Below are positions 59,840 through 64,000 of a DNA stretch of 64,000 nt, piece by piece (position 1 is the first letter of the stretch; the number at the start of each line of letters is the position of its first letter). The translations under genes and the position numbers were made by a program. Below the pieces are notes generated by a model. That model did not search any database, was not told the DNA's origin, and was given only the letters and a program-made list of their open reading frames with translations. The stretch is from Lagierella sp. Its GTDB lineage: Bacteria; Bacillota; Clostridia; Tissierellales; Peptoniphilaceae. Location of the stretch: NCBI RefSeq assembly GCF_029983815.1, contig NZ_JASBYU010000003.1, positions 62,001 to 126,000 of the forward strand. Reading direction: 5' to 3'.

Positions 59840-62083
59840 TCATCTTCCAAATATCCTATCTATTAAGGATTTTTTCTCATATGGGTTTTCTACTTCAATC
59901 CACTCAAAAAACTTATCAGTATATAATTCTATATTGATAACTCCATGGACAGATCCAACACAGACCTCTTGTGGAAGAGCATCTGCATATATCTGACCAG
60001 TACTCGCCCCATAAGTTCTGTAATTTTCATCTAAACTTGTAATTTGGAAAAACATATGGCCACTGTCTTTGTCATAGACAAATAGTTCCTTTGAACCTCT
60101 ATACAAATTAGCCCACTTCTCTCTATTAGCTTCTGTATCGTCATTGTATTTCTTTTCAGGGAAATATCTTGGAAGGGGCATCTCAGCTTCTTCGTAATAC
60201 TCCTTAAAAATCTCTCTTGTATTAAACAAAAAGTCAAAACTATTATCTTCTGTATAGTTGTCCCATTTATAATCATGAGCGCTTTCTAACCTTTGGGACA
60301 TCCTATAGCAAAAGTCTGAGAACAATGTATTGTCTATGCTTTCATAGATATTTTTAAAGAATTCAGTGGATTCTTGAGACTTTTTTAAAATCCTATCGAT
60401 AATTAAATAATAACTTCTCCTTCTTGCTTCCTTGGGCAGAGCATAGGATTTGGTGTTGGTAGTTGCAATTAAAATAGGATAGGAGTCGTCTCTTCTAATG
60501 CATACATTTGCAGTATCTACAATAAAGTCTCTTCCATAATTCGTCTTGGTGAAAAATTCATTGTCAATTTCATCTACTAAGATTGGATTAACATTATTCT
60601 CCATAATCCAGTTTTGAATTCTATTGATTCTATCTTTCTTCTGACTATTACCTCTAGTTCCTAGGAGGTCCTTCCATAGATAAAAGTCACCTTTATTAAT
60701 TCCAATCAGCTTTGACATTATCGATAACAAAGAAGATTTTCCACTTCCAGCCTCTCCACCTATAAAAACAAACTGAGGTATATCCAACCTATTTTCTTCT
60801 ATTTCCAACTTCTCTCTCAACTCATATACAAATGGTGCTGTAAAGATGCATAATATGCTTTCGAATATCCTCTTTCCATATTCATCATTGTAGTCATTTG
60901 CATACTTTTCAAAACCTTGCATATAGTTGTTTAAGGATTTCAATGATTTTAATAAATCATCATCGTTGGCCCTCTTATCAAAAGGTGTAAGATTACTTTT
61001 ATTTAGGTCGGATTTAACGAAAAGACCTGTTATATTATTTTTTGTATTCCTAAGATCTATCTTGCTATATAGAGAGTCTCTACTGATTTCACTTTCGCCT
61101 TCAAGTTTTTTCACAACTATTTTTTCTATTTTCTTTCTTACCTGTTGTTCCAAAGTCTGTTTACTCTTGATTGCAGGTTCCTTTTTCCTTTTGTTAATAG
61201 CTTCATGGACTATCTCATAGGCAATTTCTTCAGCTTTTTCCTCTTCTTTTTTCTCCCTTTTTACAATATCTCTATCATTGGAAATATTGTCCATTTCTTG
61301 AATTATACTGTCCTTGCATATACCAAGACCAATCTTATCCTTAACTTCATCAAGCATTGAAACAACAGATTTTTCCTTAATTTTTCCAACCTCTTCATTG
61401 CTTAAAATAAAAACATCATCTACATTTATATCCTCAATTTTATCTACATTTTTAAAATTTTTTGCATTTATTCTTTTTAATTCTTTAGGAATATAATCAG
61501 ATAGAACCTTTGATAAGTTGTTTTTATAATAGTTTAGGTAGATATTAAAAAGTTCTGAATCATCCAAAATAACAACATTTTCGAATTGATAACTTTCCCT
61601 GTCAAAAGCTCTATTAGATAAATTGGCAGAGCCTAATACTAACCTATTTTCTCCCTCGTCATTCCACAAAATATAGAACTTACTATGAATAATATGAGTA
61701 GTGCTAACCCAAAACTTTAGATGCCCCTTATCCAGTTTATACTTTGACACTTTATTCAAGTCCTCGTAAAACTTGATGGGGTCTCCTTGAATCTGCTTTA
61801 ATATATTATCCTTTAGATGCTTAGCAAGTTCGTTGATGGAACTTTTAACGCCCTCATTATCAATTCCAATTACTATCTCAACCGTCTTGAAATCCTTCAA
61901 ATATTCATTTACAAAGTTAGGAGAAATAGAATATGTAACGCCAATAAAATGGTCGAATTTATCCTTATTAAATATTTCTTCTATAGTTAAATCTGCTTCT
62001 TTTTCGTCTTTTATAATGTGAACAGTGTCAACCTTATTATTTTCATTTATTTCATTAAATAAGTTCAGATTTTCAAGCTCCAT
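59840..62083 (-). CDS. Phospholipase D-like nuclease / AAA+ ATPase fusion, candidate defence protein
   Basis: 747 residues. Residues 40-200 form a PLD-type domain with one catalytic half-site: H133-S-K135 in HIIHSKFYIL, GSANLSNRAF (151-160) and the acidic residues after it. The HKD aspartate position is tryptophan, as tolerated in some PLD nucleases of the NgoFVII/BfiI type. Residues 205-430 are a charged, partly helical linker (KREKKEEEKAEEIAYEI). Residues 430-600 are an AAA+ core: Walker A GGEAGSGKSS (442-451), Walker B ILVDEID (501-507), sensor-1 LIATTNT (538-544), arginine-finger candidate KEARRRS (551-557). The rest is unassigned. Nuclease plus ATPase in one chain suggests a self-contained anti-phage or DNA-restricting protein; this is inference. 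It is a single gene with AAGGAG before the ATG. Confidence 0.75.
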   Translation of the reverse strand: MELENLNLFNEINENNKVDTVHIIKDEKEADLTIEEIFNKDKFDHFIGVTYSISPNFVNEYLKDFKTVEIVIGIDNEGVKSSINELAKHLKDNILKQIQGDPIKFYEDLNKVSKYKLDKGHLKFWVSTTHIIHSKFYILWNDEGENRLVLGSANLSNRAFDRESYQFENVVILDDSELFNIYLNYYKNNLSKVLSDYIPKELKRINAKNFKNVDKIEDINVDDVFILSNEEVGKIKEKSVVSMLDEVKDKIGLGICKDSIIQEMDNISNDRDIVKREKKEEEKAEEIAYEIVHEAINKRKKEPAIKSKQTLEQQVRKKIEKIVVKKLEGESEISRDSLYSKIDLRNTKNNITGLFVKSDLNKSNLTPFDKRANDDDLLKSLKSLNNYMQGFEKYANDYNDEYGKRIFESILCIFTAPFVYELREKLEIEENRLDIPQFVFIGGEAGSGKSSLLSIMSKLIGINKGDFYLWKDLLGTRGNSQKKDRINRIQNWIMENNVNPILVDEIDNEFFTKTNYGRDFIVDTANVCIRRDDSYPILIATTNTKSYALPKEARRRSYYLIIDRILKKSQESTEFFKNIYESIDNTLFSDFCYRMSQRLESAHDYKWDNYTEDNSFDFLFNTREIFKEYYEEAEMPLPRYFPEKKYNDDTEANREKWANLYRGSKELFVYDKDSGHMFFQITSLDENYRTYGASTGQIYADALPQEVCVGSVHGVINIELYTDKFFEWIEVENPYEKKSLIDRIFGR

Positions 62084-62237
62084 AAGTATCTCCTTGTGTT
62101 TTTATATATATATCAATTGGAATGAAATAATTTCTAAGCCTTCCTTGTCCTATACCCTAATATTACCATTAATAGTCGAAATTATCTATTTATATTGAGA
62201 TTCTATAATTTTTCAGAATTAACAACCAAAATATATT

Positions 62238-62269
62238 AAAAAGGAGCAAAGAATATCGTCTTTGTCTCC
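62238..62269 (-). terminator. Terminator of the HD phosphohydrolase gene
   Basis: Stem GGAG-CAAAGA (62243-62252) with TCTTTG-T-CTCC (62259-62269), one bulge, followed on the minus strand by TTTTTAATAT. Confidence 0.8.
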
Positions 62270-62321
62270 TAAGTTCTATGTTAAACGCAATTATAGTAAA
62301 TGTCCTGTCCTAAATGTTAGT

Positions 62322-62975
62322 TTAAATCAGACTGCTATCTTTCCCCTCCCATTCCAGCATAAATTCTTCAATAAAAGACCTCATAAAGTCTTCTCTTTTC
62401 TTTGCAATATCAAGTGCTGTCCTAGTATTCATTAGGTCTTTAAGTAAGAATAACTTTTCATAAAAATGGTTAACTGTAGTAGAGACGTGTTTTCTATATT
62501 CATCCTTTGTCATATGTAAAACCGGTTCTATATCGGGATTATACATTTGCCTATGATGATATCCTCCATATGAAAATGCTCTTGCTATGCCAATTGCACC
62601 AAGGGCATCTAACCTATCGGCATCTTGAACGCACTTTCCTTCAATAGTTGAAGGCACCAATGAATCATCTCCCTTGAATGATACTTCTTCAATAATAGTA
62701 CAGATAGTTTTTATATCAGAATCACAAACTCCTTCCTTTTTTAAAAAAGATACCGCATTATCTTTTCCTTCATGACTATTTGGAAATAGTTTTATATCAT
62801 CTACATCATGTAGCAGTGCGGCTAGTGATACTATTTTAATATCAGCACCTTCTTTTTCTGCTAATTTTTTTGCCACCAAGTACACTCGCATAGAATGAAA
62901 ATAGTCATGACCGCTATATTCATCTTTAAATAGTTCCCTGATATATACAACTGTATTTTGTACTATTTCTGTCAT
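62322..62975 (-). CDS. HD-domain phosphohydrolase (YpgQ-like)
   Basis: 217 residues. HD motifs: SGHDYFHSMRVYLVAK (first histidine), LAALLHDVDDIK (HD pair) and CVQDADRLDALGAIGIARAF (final D) in the order of YpgQ-type nucleotide pyrophosphohydrolases. The second Met (62975) is chosen because it has AAGAGAG upstream and aligns with the usual YpgQ N-terminus; ten more codons are open upstream without such a site. Confidence 0.9.
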   Translation of the reverse strand: MTEIVQNTVVYIRELFKDEYSGHDYFHSMRVYLVAKKLAEKEGADIKIVSLAALLHDVDDIKLFPNSHEGKDNAVSFLKKEGVCDSDIKTICTIIEEVSFKGDDSLVPSTIEGKCVQDADRLDALGAIGIARAFSYGGYHHRQMYNPDIEPVLHMTKDEYRKHVSTTVNHFYEKLFLLKDLMNTRTALDIAKKREDFMRSFIEEFMLEWEGKDSSLI

Positions 62976-63047
62976 AGTTACTCTCTTTTCTTTTACTATC
63001 TCCATAGGTTACTCAACATTTTCGTAATTAGATATTTTTCGGTAACC

Positions 63048-63443
63048 TTACTCATCAAAATTTTCATCCCCGATAACGGTCACGACCACACCGTCTTTCA
63101 CAACAATTCTAAACTCCCCATTATTGATTGGATACTGACCATTTCCAAAATTTTTTATAAATAAAGCATTTTCCTCTGGTAGTATTTTTTCTGTGAGACC
63201 TTCAATATCAATTCCTAAAACCCTTTCCATATATCGAATAATTGCATGTTCCGATACGGTTAAGGATCCATGATTTTTTGAAATCGTACGAATCTTCTGA
63301 TTTAACGTATTTAATTGCATCTTTTTTGCACCAATCTCCTGTTTGAGGTTCTTCTGATGCAGCTCAAGAGTTGCAATATCTGCTTCTACAGTCGCCTTCA
63401 TAGACTCTAACTTTTTTATTTCTTCCCTAGCCTTTTTTCCCAT
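63048..63443 (-). CDS. Hypothetical protein: coiled coil plus small C-terminal domain
   Basis: 131 residues. Residues 5-65 are a clear heptad coiled coil (EIKKLESMKATVEADIATLE and onward). Residues 70-131 form a small domain, LTVSEHAIIRYMERVLGIDI then FRIVVKDGVVVTVIGD, with a pattern like DUF4258/BrnT-like folds seen in toxins and phage proteins; the SEHAxxRYxERVLG motif is, as far as I recall, shared with prophage proteins. Function not known. AAGGAG precedes the ATG. Confidence 0.6.
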   Translation of the reverse strand: MGKKAREEIKKLESMKATVEADIATLELHQKNLKQEIGAKKMQLNTLNQKIRTISKNHGSLTVSEHAIIRYMERVLGIDIEGLTEKILPEENALFIKNFGNGQYPINNGEFRIVVKDGVVVTVIGDENFDE

Positions 63444-63602
63444 GACTACTCCTTCAACTTTAATTATAAATATTATACCATATTGTATTACTGTAGTCTT
63501 TATTGCTGTTGGTAGTGGAAAGTCACCAAAATCTCTATAAAAGTTAAGGCAATCTACAGAGCTTAATTTATTTAATTGAATAGTTGGTATTTTTTAATAC
63601 TT

Positions 63603-63648
63603 AAAGTGGCAAAACTGGATGTTTTTATTCATCAAGTATTGCCACTTT
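63603..63648. repeat. Long imperfect hairpin
   Basis: AAAGTGGCAA (63603-63612) pairs perfectly with TTGCCACTTT (63639-63648), and the next nine positions inside pair with two mismatches, leaving an 8-base loop. No T-tract follows on either strand, so it is not an ordinary terminator. It lies 86 bases after the right-edge gene's stop and may be a miniature element remnant or RNA-processing site. Confidence 0.55.
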
Positions 63649-63733
63649 ATTATTTCAAAGTAGTAAAACTGAAATCATAATTAAAAGAAAAATCTAATAT
63701 CCAACTGGAGCTTAACTCATTCTTGCGGAACAT

Positions 63734-64000
63734 TTATTTAAATAATTCATCTAGTTTTTCTCCTAGTGTACCTTCTTTTGCATAAGGTAGGGAATTAAAT
63801 TCTTTTAAGTTGTGTTTTAATATTTTAATATCATCACTAAATCCAAGTATAAAATTCTCACAAATTCTGTAAATAATTTCCGTTGGTGCAAGTCCATAAA
63901 CTTGATGTTGAAAAATGTGATTTAGCCTTTCTTCCTTACTTGGAAAAATTTCGTTCATCTTTTCACTCTGATAGAGTCTTTTTACGATTTCTGTAATATA
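63734..64000 (-). CDS. C-terminal part of an unrecognised protein, cut by the right window edge
   Basis: The minus-strand frame is open from base 64000 to a stop at 63734: YITEIVKRLYQSEKM, then NEIFPSKEERLNHIF, HQVYGLAPTEIIYRICENF and GEKLDELF. An internal ATG at 63958 has no convincing ribosome binding site, and the frame continues to the edge with sensible helical sequence, so the true start is beyond the window. Family not recognised. Confidence 0.6.
   Translation of the reverse strand, partial: YITEIVKRLYQSEKMNEIFPSKEERLNHIFQHQVYGLAPTEIIYRICENFILGFSDDIKILKHNLKEFNSLPYAKEGTLGEKLDELFK

Noticed and set aside
1..64000. tRNA, rRNA, integrase, transposase or att sites
   Set aside because: I looked for cloverleaf-like segments, DDE/tyrosine-recombinase motifs and flanking direct repeats and saw none I could support; mobile-origin ideas therefore rest on gene content only.

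Overview
The window is AT-rich bacterial DNA with strong AGGAGG-type ribosome binding sites. It carries Gram-positive hallmarks: a CpsBCD/LCP capsule operon, CWB2 wall-binding repeats, ECF and Bce/Mac-like ABC systems, and PHP-type phosphotyrosine phosphatase. Cas9 and gene content resemble anaerobic Firmicutes of the Tissierellia/Peptoniphilaceae type. That placement is inference; no rRNA or tRNA gene is present to fix it. Almost all genes lie on the minus strand, so 'upstream' usually means higher coordinates.

Layout. 1-5.9 kb: a capsule/exopolysaccharide operon with its own promoter (CpsC, CpsD, CpsB, SH3 lipoprotein, LCP ligase, aminotransferase, and an initiating sugar transferase cut by the left edge). 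6.0-7.9 kb: a two-gene ATPase + RloB pair of the AbiL/RloAB defence type. 8.0-10.1 kb: a fused PabA-PabB. 10.3-17.8 kb: a complete type II-A CRISPR-Cas locus. It holds cas9-cas1-cas2-csn2, a leader with the ATTTGAG anchor, 11 spacers of exactly 30 bp, and a tracrRNA gene divergent from cas9. Two very small genes sit at the trailer end, one of which uses the decayed last repeat as its ribosome binding site.

18-30 kb: a secreted CWB2-thermonuclease fusion, TraX, and a set of stress-type genes (YdaT, YdaD/GSP39, GST, GNAT, YcaC, pirin, TMEM175 channel, CstB-like persulfide enzyme). Several of these are preceded by sigma-B-like promoter motifs. A TetR-autoregulated membrane operon has two clear palindromic operators. 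30-38 kb: ABC-F protein, FmdE-like protein, and a two-component system beside an FtsX/ATPase exporter. 38-51 kb: mixed housekeeping and unknown genes, with a decayed LD-carboxypeptidase and a truncated XRE regulator. 52-59.5 kb: a metallophore-type uptake cluster (two IrtAB/YbtPQ-like ABC half-transporters plus MptD/EcfT/EcfA) divergent from an AraC regulator, with a Fur-like box on the promoter. 59.8-62.1 kb: a lone 747-residue PLD-nuclease-AAA+ ATPase fusion, the best candidate here for an undescribed defence protein. 62.3 kb to the end: HD phosphohydrolase, an unrecognised coiled-coil protein, and a gene running off the right edge.

Three regions (AbiL pair, CRISPR-Cas, PLD-AAA) carry defence-type genes. 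All functional assignments come from reading protein motifs by eye; no search was run.
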